This document shows, one piece after another, positions 21,773 to 34,139 of a stretch of DNA of 45,594 bases; position 1 is the stretch's first letter; the number at the start of each line of letters is the position of its first letter. The translations under genes were made by a program, and so were the position numbers. The notes beneath the pieces were generated by a model. The model did not search any database. It was not told where the DNA came from and saw only the letters and a list, made by a program, of their open reading frames with translations. This DNA is from Priapulus caudatus (taxonomy: Eukaryota > Priapulida > Priapulimorpha > Priapulimorphida > Priapulidae), in the NCBI RefSeq assembly GCF_000485595.1, contig NW_014577381.1, positions 121,651 to 167,244 of the forward strand, in the 5' to 3' direction.

Positions 21773-24700
21773 GGAATTATAGGGCTCGATGAAGCTTCTT
21801 AACATCGTTATTCTACGTCGTTGGATATATATATATAGTCATGAGAACAGGTAGCTAGGAGGGAGAAAGCGACATAACACGACGACTCGCGTGATCGAGT
21901 GCTTCTCCACTGAGGAACAGGCAAGAAATATGCAAGAAAAATGCACGAGGAAACTACTCACGACACTAACATAGCTTGCGTTAAACCTAGTAGTGCCTAC
22001 GAACGATGCCATTGGAAAACAAACCGGCGTGAATTTACGATTCGTAGAGTATTAGCTTTAGCTATTATGTCGGTGGTGAGCCGCGAGCGTTTCCTCATTT
22101 ATCCTTCTCGCACTTCGGCCTTTAGAAAATTGCTTTACGAATTGTGTTTCTTGAAGGACGCATCGCAGCGGTTAAACGTTAAAGGTCCAATTGATACCGA
22201 CCAAAGTTCGAAATTACCTCGAGTATGATGAGTCCTCATGCGCGCTTTAAGCAAGTATTAAACCTCGAACTTTTGAGAGTAGCGCCATTTTTAAAATAAT
22301 TCGCGCCGGGCTGAGTCTTCGTAACTACATTTCTACCGGGCACTGATTCCAAACTCTCGAGTTAGTAATTATCGCGCGCCATGCGCGAATAAGCTGAAAC
22401 GCTAAACACCCCCACACTTTCGAAATGAGCAGCATGATAAGGTATTTGTTAATTTTAGCAAAGAATTTGCATAATTATGCTTCTGCAAACGCGCTGCAAC
22501 TCGCGATATGGTTGCAATAGCCAAGGGTGAGCTCGTATCAACCGCGCCATGCGCACTGTCAACACTGCTCGCGAGTATTGTTTAAAGCCGCAAGTCTTTT
22601 TCCCCACTCACACCGGCAGCGGTTTGAGTACAGTTCGCAGAATCTCTCGGCGCAGTTTTACGCGGTGAATCGGTGAAGCTTCACTTTACAGCATTCTACA
22701 AAGTTAATCTTCACCGATACCTTCTCTTACATATTATTTATTATTTATTCTTATCGTTGGCCGTCGCGCGCAGGCAGCGTCAAAAGAAGCTCAATACGAG
22801 AATCCAGAATTAGCTAAATCGCCTTTTATCGATGCCTATAAGCTTAGATGCGAGGCACGTCAGTCATTCTTGCAGAGCGCTCGATCATTCTGAATGCAGC
22901 TTCTATAGTGTCGCCGCCGAGAAACGCCTTTTCGCGTATGCCAGTGCTATGAATGTGGGGAGGAGATGCAGGGCCTTACGTAGACACAGCTCTGCTTTCT
23001 TATATTACGTTTTGTTATCACTATTTATTTCAGTTTTAGTTTTATATTTATGTTTGGTTGTTAATAATTTGTTGTTGCTGTTATTTTCTAGTTTGTTTTG
23101 ATGATGGCGGTGGCGGCGGCGCGGTGGCGGCGGCGGCGGCGGTGGTGTGGTGGTAGTGGTGGATGGCTGCTGTGGTTGTAGTGGTAGCGGGCGGGCGGTG
23201 GCTGGCGTTTGAGATTACCTTGACCAATGGTTACCTTGACTTGTGGCTAAGTTACTTATACCAAGAACCGAGCGGTGTTTAGCTTGACAACAAGTGACCT
23301 GTGCTTACCTTGACCAGGAGTAGATGTACCATCTCATAACTCGCTTTCTGCATGTCCATGGTACGGAATGATTCCGCATGTACTGTTTTCGCACCATCCT
23401 GCCCGGTTAAAGCATATATACATATTCTTTATTTCACATTATTAAAATATATATTTAACCGTTATTCAAATATTTATTTTAGCGCTAGCGCAAAGCCTTT
23501 ATACCAATGTTTGCATATGTGTGTACACTTATATAAGGCATATTATCGACAGCATCAAACAGATTAGTGTCTGGAGGTACGCGTGCATGCGTGCATGTGT
23601 ATGCGTGCGTGTGTGCGTGGTGGCGTATCATTTCTTCTATGTCTTCATCTCTGTATACACTTTGCCATAGAAATATGAGCGCGCGCATATACGCCTTAGT
23701 GCGGTCATTTTGAACAGACGAGAGAGAGAGAGAGAGTGATAGAGAAAAGACTAATAGAGAGGAGGGTATAGGGTAGTACGAAGAAAATGAGAGAGGATCA
23801 GCATAAGAAGAGAGAGAGATTAAAGAGCGAAAGAGAGTGAGAAGGGAGAGAGAGGAATTCGAGATAGATAGCTATTGAGATAGATGGAGAGAGTTATAGA
23901 GATGGACAGCAAAGAGAGAGAGAGGGATAAGAGATGGAGAGCAAGAGAGAGAGAGAGAAAAGAAAGACAGAGAGAAGGAGAGAAACATAATATATAGGAG
24001 AGATATAGAGTGAGACGAATGCGACGTTGAGACGATTTCGCGCGTATATAATACGCTCGTGCAGCGTGGAGCGTCACCTAGCGGTGTGTCGCGGCAACGT
24101 GCACGACCCAACCAATAGCTAATATAACAAGGAGAGGAAGCGGATTGGCTGTGCGCTTTTCGCCTCAGGGCGCCATCTATGGACCATAATCAACTGAAAC
24201 GGCTGTGCAGACCGAAACCCAGAGACAATAGAACACTAATCTGTTCTAGGGTCTCTGTCGAACCCAAAATTTTGGGCCAGATATGCGCCGGCGTTCCTTC
24301 TCTGCTTGTTATAATTTAGTTCCTTGCACGCAACGAGTGAAGCATCTCTAAGACTAGCGAGCCTGACATCGTGAGTGATGAGGCGAGCCTACTAGCAAAG
24401 CCCTTTCCGAATTAATGTAAGACTACGCAGAATGATCAATCTATACGCGTGAATCCGCCAGCAACTGTGCAAAAACATGCCGATGCGCACAGTTCAGGCG
24501 GGGAATTTTTTACAAAAAGTAAGCAGACGCTTATGAGTGACAAGAGATTGAATAGACCATAGTCTCGGGGACGCGTCTTTTAATTGGAGTGTTGGTGTCG
24601 AGTAATATTGGTCCAGACGGATTAGGTTTTTTATGAGGAAAGAATTGCGATGCATGTGAAGGTGCATGCTTTTTGCCCGTGGCGTGCGGGATATCTTGCG

Positions 24701-25247
24701 CGATCTCTCCCGCCCAGCGAAACTAGGGGATACTGCGATGTTAGCTCACAGAACAGATCGCGCGATGGTGGATTGGTCGGAGGGGTAGCGACTCTGAAAA
24801 AACTGCTAGTGTCTCTTACACGAGTCTTACATAGGGCGTGGACGTTCGGGCGCGGTTAACAGCCGGATGAGATGTCCGATGAACGTTTACAAAAATCTTA
24901 GCGCGAATCAAAGACTTTTTCGGCGCGGGCGCAAATATTGCCTTCGCACGTTCAAGCGAATAGAGAACGCAGTTAAGTGTGGTAGCTTTAGTAAGGTGCA
25001 GTTCAAACCTCGGACCGCAATCTATAAGCTACTAGTACTGATATTTTGTGGACTTACCACTAGACTTCGAACTTCAGCGATTTGTCGTCAGTCGTTACGC
25101 GTATTGTCTATGATGTTTCCTACTTGACCTGCATTTCAACGCACTGCCTTACTTATGAAACCTATCAATATAATCTAATGCCTCTCTCTGTTATTTTCTC
25201 AACCGCTGTCATCATTCTCTCGCTTTTCATCTTCCGCTAGCTGCCTT
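21773..25247. repeat. Duplicated block R, copy 1
   Basis: From ATTATAGGGCTCGATGAAGC to TTTTCATCTTCCG this recurs at 32801-36160. No frame is conserved between the copies, so I read it as intronic or intergenic. It includes a GGC/GGT trinucleotide array (23105-23200) and a GAGA-rich tract (23720-24000). Confidence 0.9.
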
Positions 25248-25264
25248 TGTCTTCGCATTCTTCC

Positions 25265-25271
25265 CCTTATC

Positions 25272-25314
<43 letters not shown>

Positions 25315-25375
25315 TCTTCCTCTCTCGCTCTTTCTCTCTCTCTCTCTCTCTCTTCCTCTCTCTCTCTTTCTCTCT

Positions 25376-25443
<68 letters not shown>

Positions 25444-25640
25444 CCTTGTCTTCCCGCTTTCGGATTGTCGTTCTCTTCTTCTCTCTTTCTTTTCTCTTTC
25501 TCCTTCTCTCTCTCTCTGATCTCTTTCTCTCTCTCTTTCTCTCTCTCTCATCTCTCTCTCTCTCTCTTTCTCCTTTTCTCTCTCTCTTCTTCTCTCTCTC
25601 TCTTCTTGCCTCGCTCTCTCTCTCTCTTTCCTTTTTGAGC
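25265..25640. repeat. (CT)n array
   Basis: Long CT array with TTC interruptions. The second copy of block R has lost it. Confidence 0.95.
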
Positions 25641-25980
25641 CGTATTAATTCAAGCCAACCATGTTGGCGTGGTGTGATAGAGACGATAACTGATGTCAGA
25701 CACGGATGATTGCTCTAACAATATCACGCTCTTCAGTGCGGTTCATTGAGCTGCATGCGGCAGCAGGTGTCAGCGTCAACGTCCGTCGCACAGTGAGTTG
25801 TGTCGGCGGCCCCGGTCATGGGCTCGGTTGTTTTACTCGGCTACAATTCAAGTGTCTCTTCTTACAGTTGCATGTATAGCATCAACTTGCTGGCCACCAG
25901 CCAAAATATATATATATTTAGTATATATATATATTATATATATTATATATATATATATATATATATTGTATAGTATACTA
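25641..25980. other. Short unique stretch and TA array
   Basis: No gene recognised; (TA)n at 25905-25970 immediately precedes block S, as it also does in the second copy. Confidence 0.5.
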
Positions 25981-25981
25981 T

Positions 25982-26757
25982 AGCGAGAGCGATCGGAGAT
26001 GGGCAAGATAGATAAATAGTAAATAGATAGGCAGAGAGGGGTGAGATGCGAGCGAAAGGAAGAGGGATATACAGACAGGCACACAGACAGACAGAGGAGG
26101 GAATTGCCCGTCTTGCACTTAAATCAGGAAGGCCGCTGCCGCTGCCGAGTACTGCATTTATCCGAGGCCTTGCCGTCGTTCGTGAAGGGAGGGAGCTGCG
26201 GACGTCTGTCGTGTTCTGGTTGTGCGTCTGGCCAGCCGATAATGAATGGTGATAATCGGAAGCGCCTTGGCCCACTTTTGCGAGCCACCATTACTAGTTG
26301 ACAGAGTTCATTATGCTTGTTTGACATGCGACGAATACGTCTAGAGCCTTGTGCTCGACCGGCTGTTCATAAAAAAAAGCCGCGTTCTCATATTGAGCTA
26401 CACGCGCGCGGAAGGTGTTATTGGCACGGCATTGCTGTGCCTGTGGTCTCCTCGGCGCCGACAAAACCTTTAGATTGAAATAGCACAAGGAAACATGAAA
26501 GCGCCGGAAACGAGGATGAATGGGAAAGACAGAGAGCACAATATGTAAGAAAGAAGTGAATGCTAAAAAGGAAGGGAGCAGTAGAGCGGTGTGTGGTGCG
26601 CATGGAGAATAGCATAGGGCAGAGAAGGACAAGAGACGGTGAGAGTGGGAGGCAAAAGAAAGGCCTTGCGCGACTGCGAAAGAGACAGATTCAGGATTAT
26701 AATGGTCAAGAGAACTAGCGATAGTCCTATGACATATCTTTTGACATTCATTCCAAA
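25982..26757. repeat. Duplicated block S, copy 1
   Basis: Recurs at 38747-39481. This copy ends in a (TCGG)n array (26758-26824), whereas the other copy runs on into the S6 exon. No conserved frame. Confidence 0.88.
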
Positions 26758-26824
26758 CGGTCGGTCGGTCGGTCGGTCGGTCGGTCGGTCGGTCGGTCGG
26801 TCGGTCGGTCGGTCGGTCGGTCGA
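26758..26824. repeat. (TCGG)n microsatellite
   Basis: About 16 units at the edge of block S. Confidence 0.95.
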
Positions 26825-27670
26825 TCGGGCAAATCTGGTCTGTCAGTGCAGTCAGTTAGTCCATCTCGGGCAGCTGTAGATATTCCCACATTATCAAGGC
26901 ACATAAATAATTATAATTATAGCACCAGTTTCTTCATATTATTTATGGTCATAGACTGGAACCATCGTCGGCAGTATAGGCACCGTATAGTTTCGTCCAC
27001 AAATTCGAATCCGGGCTCACAGACGTGTCGTAAAATGTCAAAAAATATTCTGATGAGTGTAATGTATCGCTTGCTTAGCATCTCGCCATGCTTGACAATT
27101 CGATGATGATGTATTGTCATTCCTTTTAAACGCCTCCGTAGTGGGAGATAATTGCAGATTTTAACTATGCGCATATATTTTTGTTGCGATATATATATTA
27201 TATATATATATATATATATATGCGTCTTATAATGAAGTTTATCATATTTACTTCCGAGATCATTTACATATGTCCTATATTTTTTAGAGCTAGACATGTC
27301 TCTGTTTGTTTCTCGTAATCCCGCTGCTTAAAAAAAACTGAATAATAAGAATATTATATAAAAGTAGCTATAATTAAATGTTAACTAATGACTTAAATCA
27401 TTCATTGGTTATCATGTAGCCAATACATCGAGGTATTATTTCTCGAAATGAACTAAATGCATTAAATCTTCGATAATCTCATATGCGCAGCAAAAAAACA
27501 TTGTACGTGGTAAAAAAAAAAGATTTTTCAAATGGAAATAAACTTTGTCATAGTGTATTCCGCTACATGTGCGATAACCCGGGCTCTATATATATAAATT
27601 CGGCGCTAGCATGCATCTGACGCTAAATCCTGCGAGGCGGGAGAAACAATGGGATTCAGGATAAGCAGCA
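26825..27670. other. Unique stretch with one weak exon candidate
   Basis: Mostly AT-rich, with (TA)n at 27190-27222. On the minus strand near 26955-27020 the string CEPGFEFVDETIRCLYC resembles Cys-rich extracellular modules, but splice sites are poor and no neighbour supports it. Confidence 0.3.
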
Positions 27671-27679
27671 TCAAGAACA

Positions 27680-27851
27680 TGCGCGCGTGCATGCACGCAC
27701 GCACACCATCACCCTGCGCGCACGCACACGCACCGCAAACGCACCGATAAACTCATACGCACATACACGTACACGCGAACGCTCATACACGCATGCACGC
27801 ACATACGCACACGTTCCTGCACTCCCCCCCCCCACACACACACACCTACAC

Positions 27852-27915
<64 letters not shown>
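27680..27915. repeat. CA/CGCA repeat tract
   Basis: ACGC-rich sequence grading into a long uninterrupted (CA)n at about 27857-27913. Confidence 0.95.
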
Positions 27916-28257
27916 ACGCGAAAGTTATGTGACATCGACTGACCGTTCCTGGAAGCTGCATGCATGCATGCAGTCACGTACGTATATAATCTCCGCCCAG
28001 TTCTCGTTTTGATCGACATTTAATCCTTTTTCTCCGTTTTGACTGCGCCAACATTTACATGACTAGTAATTTCGCACTGATCGCTTTCAGATGAGAATTG
28101 ATCACGAATCGATTTCTAAAAGTAAACGGCTTGAGACCGCCCGGCTGCTGCCCAGTGGTCGCGAAGCGGTTAAATCTGTTCGGAATGACATGCGAATGCT
28201 CTAAGCCGCTTCCAGATCGATCACAATTCAGTAAGGGATGCTCATCTCAGCAGCGAC

Positions 28258-28290
<33 letters not shown>

Positions 28291-28616
28291 TGCACGCGTA
28301 TGCACGCGCTGTGAAGTGGCTGATGATTATGCATAGATGGACCGCGGGCTGCTTATCCCATACCTTCGCTTTACCACTTACCCCGGCTTCGGGTCCGGCT
28401 GTACATGTAATCAACCGTCATATCCGAAGGGAATTCAAGGGTGTTATTTATGGGGAGGGAGTTGAGTTCACTGAATAGTACGCGCCCATTGCGACACAAC
28501 CTGTAAGTAACGACTCTAACTATAACGTCGTGTGCCGCCGGGAAGCTGGGCAGAGGTTAGGTGCTTCTAATTATCACCTACTTCTCTCTGCCGATAGGCG
28601 GCGCTGCGAGCCCCAC
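27916..28616. other. Unique stretch, no gene recognised
   Basis: (TA)n at 28258-28288; short frames only. Confidence 0.4.
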
Positions 28617-28674
28617 AAATTTACATACGCCCAGTACAAGTGCTGTGATTTACGTAGGTTGCGTAGGTATTATA

Positions 28675-28705
<31 letters not shown>
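28617..28705. repeat. Second 57-base cassette with TA array
   Basis: Same cassette as at 14453-14510, again followed directly by (TA)n. Confidence 0.85.
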
Positions 28706-28709
<4 letters not shown>

Positions 28710-28867
28710 CTTTAGGATTTAAAATAGAAAATTCAGAATACCATAGAGTTGTGTTCACCTAAATAAATATTATTTTAACATGACCCCATTCACGACGACT
28801 TTCAACCGCCTTCCAACTTCTCCTTCAAGCAAAGTACTTATACCCGCATTATGTAACCCCATGCTAC

Positions 28868-29512
28868 CATCTTAACTGTCTCTCTCATCCTAGACATTGT
28901 CTGGAGTCTATCGATTAACAGCCTATTGTTAGATGACTAGTAATGCTCAAAATAAATTTTCACTACAAACATCAACACGCCGGCTAGTCTACGAATTAAT
29001 TATTAAATACGCAGCTCCCGGAAAATCACCACGCTGTGCTGCTATTACCATAAAACTAATTACCCTATTATTCTAGCTTCTAAAAACAACGCGTGTAGAA
29101 CATATGCTTCAGTACTATGGCTTTTTCTATTACAATTATATCATAACTGAGTTAGCTTTGACTGATTTGGCAAATAAACTATAGCATGACTCATGCTAAC
29201 TAACTTCATAACTCCTTATACTACTACTCACTAATATGACGTTCATTGTGGGTTAGTCATCATAGAAATATAGCGCTTCCGTTGCAAACGGACCTCATAG
29301 GCGAGTGAATTCGCATGTATGCTATAAAGGGCTAGGTGGGTCACGGCCTTCATTAACGCCTCGCAATTATTTACCCTGCTAGAAACGTAAGAGTGAGCTC
29401 ATTAGTAGTACAAAACTGGCTTCCTGTAAACCGGCAGAGCGTAAATAAAGTTATAGCTCAACCTCACATGTACATGTTCTTCCGCTGTGTTATTATAGAG
29501 CGATGCGGAATT

Positions 29513-29548
<36 letters not shown>

Positions 29549-30035
29549 GTATGTGTGCGTGAGTGTGTGCGTGCGTATGCGTGTGCGTGTGTGTGTGCGT
29601 GTATATATGTACCTTTTCGCCGACATATGCGGTCATCTGCCTACAACTGATCAGATCTCAAGCATGTCAATTAACCCGTTTAAAATTGGGATATTGCCGT
29701 GGTTAGACAACCTTGCTCAATGCAGAGGCGCATTTGGTAGACAAATCGCTCAGCCAGTCAGACAGAAACCGCAAACGTTCGCCAAACGTCGTCGCGAAAA
29801 AAGGGTGCGCGAATACGTCGTCCACGTGAGATCACTCGACGCGACTCTCGCGGTTTCTCGCGAGCGGCCGCCTACCTGTTCAGTCCACCGTCAAGATTCA
29901 GAATGCCGATCTCACCGAAGAAGTCTCCTGCGCTCATCTGTCGGAGCAGCGTGCCGTCCTCCCTGTGGCACAGACGAAAAACAACGCGAACAGTAGCAGC
30001 GAGAAAGCGCAAAGACCGATCAGTGAAAGCGCAGA
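28868..30035. repeat. Duplicated block Q, copy with intact exon
   Basis: Shorter than the first copy by about 200 bases because many single bases are missing outside the exon. It has a shorter (GT)n array at 29515-29547. Confidence 0.88.
29876..29962 (-). CDS. CNG channel exon: CNBD phosphate-binding cassette
   Basis: The 87-base exon lies between acceptor CTGTGCCACAG and donor AACAG/GTAGGC. It reads EDGTLLRQMSAGDFFGEIGI then LNLDGGLN, the beta-roll hairpin and phosphate-binding cassette (FGEIGIL) that holds the cyclic nucleotide phosphate and ribose. One leading base and two trailing bases match the exons at 4436-4590 and 32014-32110 exactly: the trailing AG plus the next A give Arg, so the joined cassette ends LNRRSADVRS. 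The neighbouring copy at 18318-18408 is frameshifted. Confidence 0.9.
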
Positions 30036-30038
30036 GAC

Positions 30039-30039
<1 letters not shown>

Positions 30040-30081
<42 letters not shown>

Positions 30082-30140
30082 ATCTCTCTCTCCCCTCTCG
30101 CTCTCTCTCTCGCGCTCTCTTTTTCTCTCTCTCTAACAAA
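30040..30140. repeat. CT array
   Basis: (CT)n with CCCT and CGCT interruptions. Confidence 0.95.
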
Positions 30141-30594
30141 GGCCTTATTCATTCCTGTCTGTTATCTAGCCGTGAGCAGTGTCGTATTGCCAGCTGATCA
30201 TGAGGGCGCACGCAGATAATAACGAGAGCGGGGGACGGTGTTCTATTTCTGATTATACTTCGCAATTTTCTCTTCCTCTGCCCGCCGCGTGTCATCATTA
30301 TGTGGCGATGTGAAGGAATATTAGTTTCGATAACAGGAAAACTCGGGCGCCGACCGTCGAAGTAACTCTGCGTAGCCGACGGCGGCCATGACACAGCGCT
30401 CTCGACGTTTGTTGAAGCAACGGTCGTCGGCAACATTCAAGCAAACAAGCACGCAGCCGTTTCTTACAGTCGCACACGTGCTGGCAAGCAGACGAGAGAG
30501 AAAGAGGGAGGAAGGAAGAGCGAGAGAGAGAGATATATATATATAGGGGGAGAGTGTGTGCATGTTTGTGACATAGAGAGAGAGAGCGAGAGAG

Positions 30595-30647
<53 letters not shown>

Positions 30648-31360
30648 AGGTGAAGGGTAGAGAGATGGACGACGGCGTTGCCGTATGCACGCACGATAGC
30701 CACGCGATCCTAAACACCATTACAGTAACTCCGGGTTTACGTCGTTCACCAAGTTGCGAAAAGTTGCGCGCAGACGGAGAACACGATCCATTTTCTGCAA
30801 CATCATCCGCACACGTTGCATCTCGCGTCTTTCGAGAGGAAGCCGAGCACGACACACGCCTCGGCAAATATTGGCCGCGACGTGTGTCGGCAACGACTAT
30901 CGAACCGCATGCGTCGCGCGCGCGTTGATACTAGAGCTGCCGACAGCGAGCGTGCTCTTACGGACATGACGTCGGCCGTAACAGTACGTTTTAACGACGG
31001 CTGTTCTCGTTCCGACACATCCATGCAAGCGTACAGCCCGTGTGGCCAACAAGCATCAATCTCGGATTACGTTGAATGTTTACTCAGTATTTATGGCCAA
31101 CTGCCTATTCGATTTTTCTCGAATTGCAACGTTAACGCGCATGCAGTCGAAGTGGGTTTACTTATTAAAGTGCATTCTACGCTGTAATTTGCTAGTGCGC
31201 CGAGGACCAACATGATTGAACACCGAGCATGGAAAGGAAACCGCAAGCCGCCGAAAAGCAAGTGATTTGTTTGCCCAATAAATACAAAGTAAAAGCATCG
31301 CTGTAGAACCGTAGACGATAGACAAATAAGAAAAGATGCGGGAACAAGAACATGGTTACG
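30141..31360. other. Unique stretch with GA array, no gene established
   Basis: (GA)n at 30590-30650. The sequence 30680-31180 is relatively GC-rich and open on the plus strand, but no splice sites or family resemblance support a gene. Confidence 0.4.
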
Positions 31361-31369
31361 CATAGAGAA

Positions 31370-31649
31370 GGGGGAGAGAGAGAGAATGAGAGCGAGAGAA
31401 CTAAGGAGAGAGAGCGAAAGGCCGCGCGCGCCAGAGAGAGAAAACGGATCGAGTCAGATGAGAGCGCGCGGAAGCGAAGTGAAATTATTCTGCGCGAAAG
31501 AGAGACAGGAGATGTAGAGGAAGTGAGGCTGATCGAACAGGAAGGAAAGAAAAAAAGAGCGAGAGAAATAGATAAAGCGGTGAGAGAAAGCGAGAGAGAG
31601 GGAAAAATCGGGGGAGACAGAGAACAAGATAGCGAGGCGACGGAGAGGA

Positions 31650-31687
<38 letters not shown>

Positions 31688-31708
31688 AGATAGAGAGGTG
31701 AGAGGAAG

Positions 31709-31746
<38 letters not shown>

Positions 31747-31825
31747 AGAGAAAGCGAACAAGATAGAGAGGTGAAAGGAAGCCAGGGAGATTAGCAGAGA
31801 GAAAGAGAGTAAGGGAGAAAGCGAC
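31370..31825. repeat. GA-rich tract
   Basis: Interrupted (GA)n arrays; the long minus-strand Ser/Leu frame here is an artefact except for its first, exon-derived part. Confidence 0.95.
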
Positions 31826-31837
31826 ACGGGACGACAG

Positions 31838-31841
31838 GGTG

Positions 31842-31919
<78 letters not shown>

Positions 31920-31945
31920 CGCGTGCGCGCGCGTGCGCGTTTGTG
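31838..31945. repeat. (GT)n grading into GCGC/GTGC repeat
   Basis: Pure GT array followed by alternating GC/GT purine-pyrimidine sequence, about 70 bases from the donor of the next exon. Such tracts can adopt Z-DNA. Confidence 0.95.
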
Positions 31946-32013
31946 TGCAGGGGCGGAAGAGAAAATGCGGAGACAGGTGTAAAGGTTCGGTAGAGGTGGT
32001 TAATTAATCTTAC

Positions 32014-32110
32014 CTCAGCTTCGGGGTAATCTCTCATGGCGGCTAGCACATCCTCACGTGACAGCGTGAACAGCTCCGAGTAGCCAACCGATCGCACATC
32101 AGCGGAGCGT
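32014..32110 (-). CDS. CNG channel exon: last part of the CNBD
   Basis: The 97-base exon (1 base plus 32 codons) has acceptor TTCGCTGACAG and a consensus donor GAG/GTAAGA. It encodes RSADVRSVGYSELFTLSRED then VLAAMRDYPEAE, the end of the beta-roll and the B-helix. The second Arg of the joined NRRSA is the conserved phosphate-contacting Arg; the next residue is Ser, where cGMP-preferring vertebrate subunits have Thr. It ends in phase 0, fitting the C-helix exon at 13761-13987. On the minus strand it lies before, not after, the exon that should precede it. Confidence 0.92.
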
Positions 32111-32114
32111 CTGT

Positions 32115-32800
32115 CAGCGAAACGCAGAAATCTTACGTCACACATATTAATATCCAACCCAACCCAAACTCTGCTTCCGCGTCTACTCCTATGGTTTACG
32201 CGACGAAAACTGCGTTTCGTTTCCACACGCTTGAGTTGGACGCGTTTATTACCCTAGTTGAATTCTTTCTCAGTTTCTAATCGATTCTTCAGCTGAATTC
32301 TTTCTCAGTTTTAAACTGATGCCAACTGCATGGTCGATTTAACATGCGTCAAATACGGGAATATTAATCGCCAATCCTCCTCCCATCATATAAAACTAAT
32401 TTGATGTTCAGAAATAGAGCGTGTTTGTGATGCACGCATGTGCTTCAAATGACGGCTGCATTTTAATTGGCCTCCAGTGTTAACATAACAAGATCTGTTC
32501 GAACTGTTTGTAGATTCCTTTTGTAATATTTGCATATATCGGCATGTTAATTCGTGGAATAACATGGAAAGAGGAGGAGCTTTTTTCTATTAATTGATAT
32601 AATGACTATCCATCATTCGCTCCATGTTTGTTCTCTGCATTAGTCTAAACAGTAAACATACATTACGTAACCGTGGGTGTGCATCGACAATAAAACACTC
32701 GGCAAATATATACATTGTAAATATGCCGGAGAAATCAATAATAATCGAACTCATGTTGTTTTCTTTAAATATTGATTTAAAGAAATATTGATTCAAAGAA
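32115..32800. other. Unique AT-rich stretch
   Basis: No exon recognised. A short direct repeat GAATTCTTTCTCAGTTT occurs twice near 32258 and 32295. Confidence 0.45.
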
Positions 32801-34107
32801 AATTATAGGGCTCGATGAAGCTTCTTAACATCGTTATTCTACGTCGTTGGATATATATAGTCATGAGAACAGGTAGCTAGGAGGGAGAAAGCGACATAAC
32901 ACGACGACTCGCGTGATCGAGTGCTTCTCCACTGAGGAACAGGCAAGAAATATGCAAGAAAAATGCACGAGAAAACTACTCACGACACTACATAGCTGCG
33001 TTAAACCTAGTAGTGCCTACGAACGATGCCATCGGAAAACAAACGAGGGTGAAGTTACGATTCGTAGAGTATTAGCTCTAGCTATTATCTCCGGTGGTGA
33101 GCCGCGAGCGTTTCCTCATTTATCCTTCTCGCACTTCGCCTCAGAAAATTGCTTTACGAATTGTGTTTCTTGAAGACACATCGCCAGCGGTTAAACGTCT
33201 AAAGGTCCAATGATACCGACCAAAGTTCGAAATTACCTCGAGTAATGATGAGTCCTCATGGCCGTTAAGCAAGTATTAAACCTCGAACTTTTGAGAGTAG
33301 CGCCATTTTAACAATAATTCGCGCCGGCTGAGTCTTCGTAACTACATTTCTACCGGGCACTGATTCCAAACTCTCGAGTTAGTAATTGTCGCGCGCATGC
33401 GCCGAATAAGCTGAAACGCTGAAACACCCCCACACTTTCGAAATGAGCAGCATATAAGGTTATGTTAATTTTAGCAAAGAATTTGCATAATTATGCTTCT
33501 GCAAACGGCTGCAACTCGCGATATGGTCGCAATAGCCAAGGGTGAGCTCGTATCAACCGCGCATGCGCACTGTCAACACTGCATCGGAGTATTGTTTAAA
33601 GCCGTAAGTCTTTTTCCCCACTCACACGGCAGCGGTTTGAGTACAGTTCGAGAATCTCTCGGCGCAGTTTTACGCGGTGAATCGTGAAGCTTTCACTTTA
33701 CAGCATTCTGCAAAGTTAATCTTCACCGATGCCTTCTCTTTACATATTATTTATTATTTATTCTTATCGTGGCCGTCGCGCGCAGCAGCGTCAAAAGAAG
33801 CTCAATAGCGAGAATCCAGAATTAGCCTAAATCGTTTTATCGATGCTATAAGCTTAGATGCAGCGTCAGTCATTCTGCAGAGCGCTCGATCATTCTGAAT
33901 GCAGTTTCTATAGTGTCGCCGCCGAGAGACGCCTTTTCGCGTATGCAGTGCATGAATGTGGGGAGGAGATGCAGGGCCTACGTAGACACAGCTCTGATTT
34001 CTTATATTACTGTTTGTTATCACTATTTATTTATTTTTAGTTTTTATTTATATTTGGTTGTTATTAATTTGTTGCTGCTGTTATTTTCGTATTGTTTTGA
34101 TGATGGC

Positions 34108-34139
<32 letters not shown>

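Noticed and set aside
21773-22230. Open plus frame in block R (VKPSSAYERCH)
   Set aside because: The frame is not kept in the second copy at 32913-33173 and has no recognised homology.
26985-27015. B-box-like TTCGAATCC
   Set aside because: No A box at the proper distance, so no tRNA or SINE promoter.
31192-32226. Minus-strand frame of 344 codons
   Set aside because: Only the first part contains the 97-base channel exon; the rest runs through the donor into GT and GA arrays (His-Thr, Ser-Leu).
33225-33265. Hammerhead-like TGATGAGTCC in block R
   Set aside because: The leading C of CUGAUGA and a paired GAAA with stems are missing.
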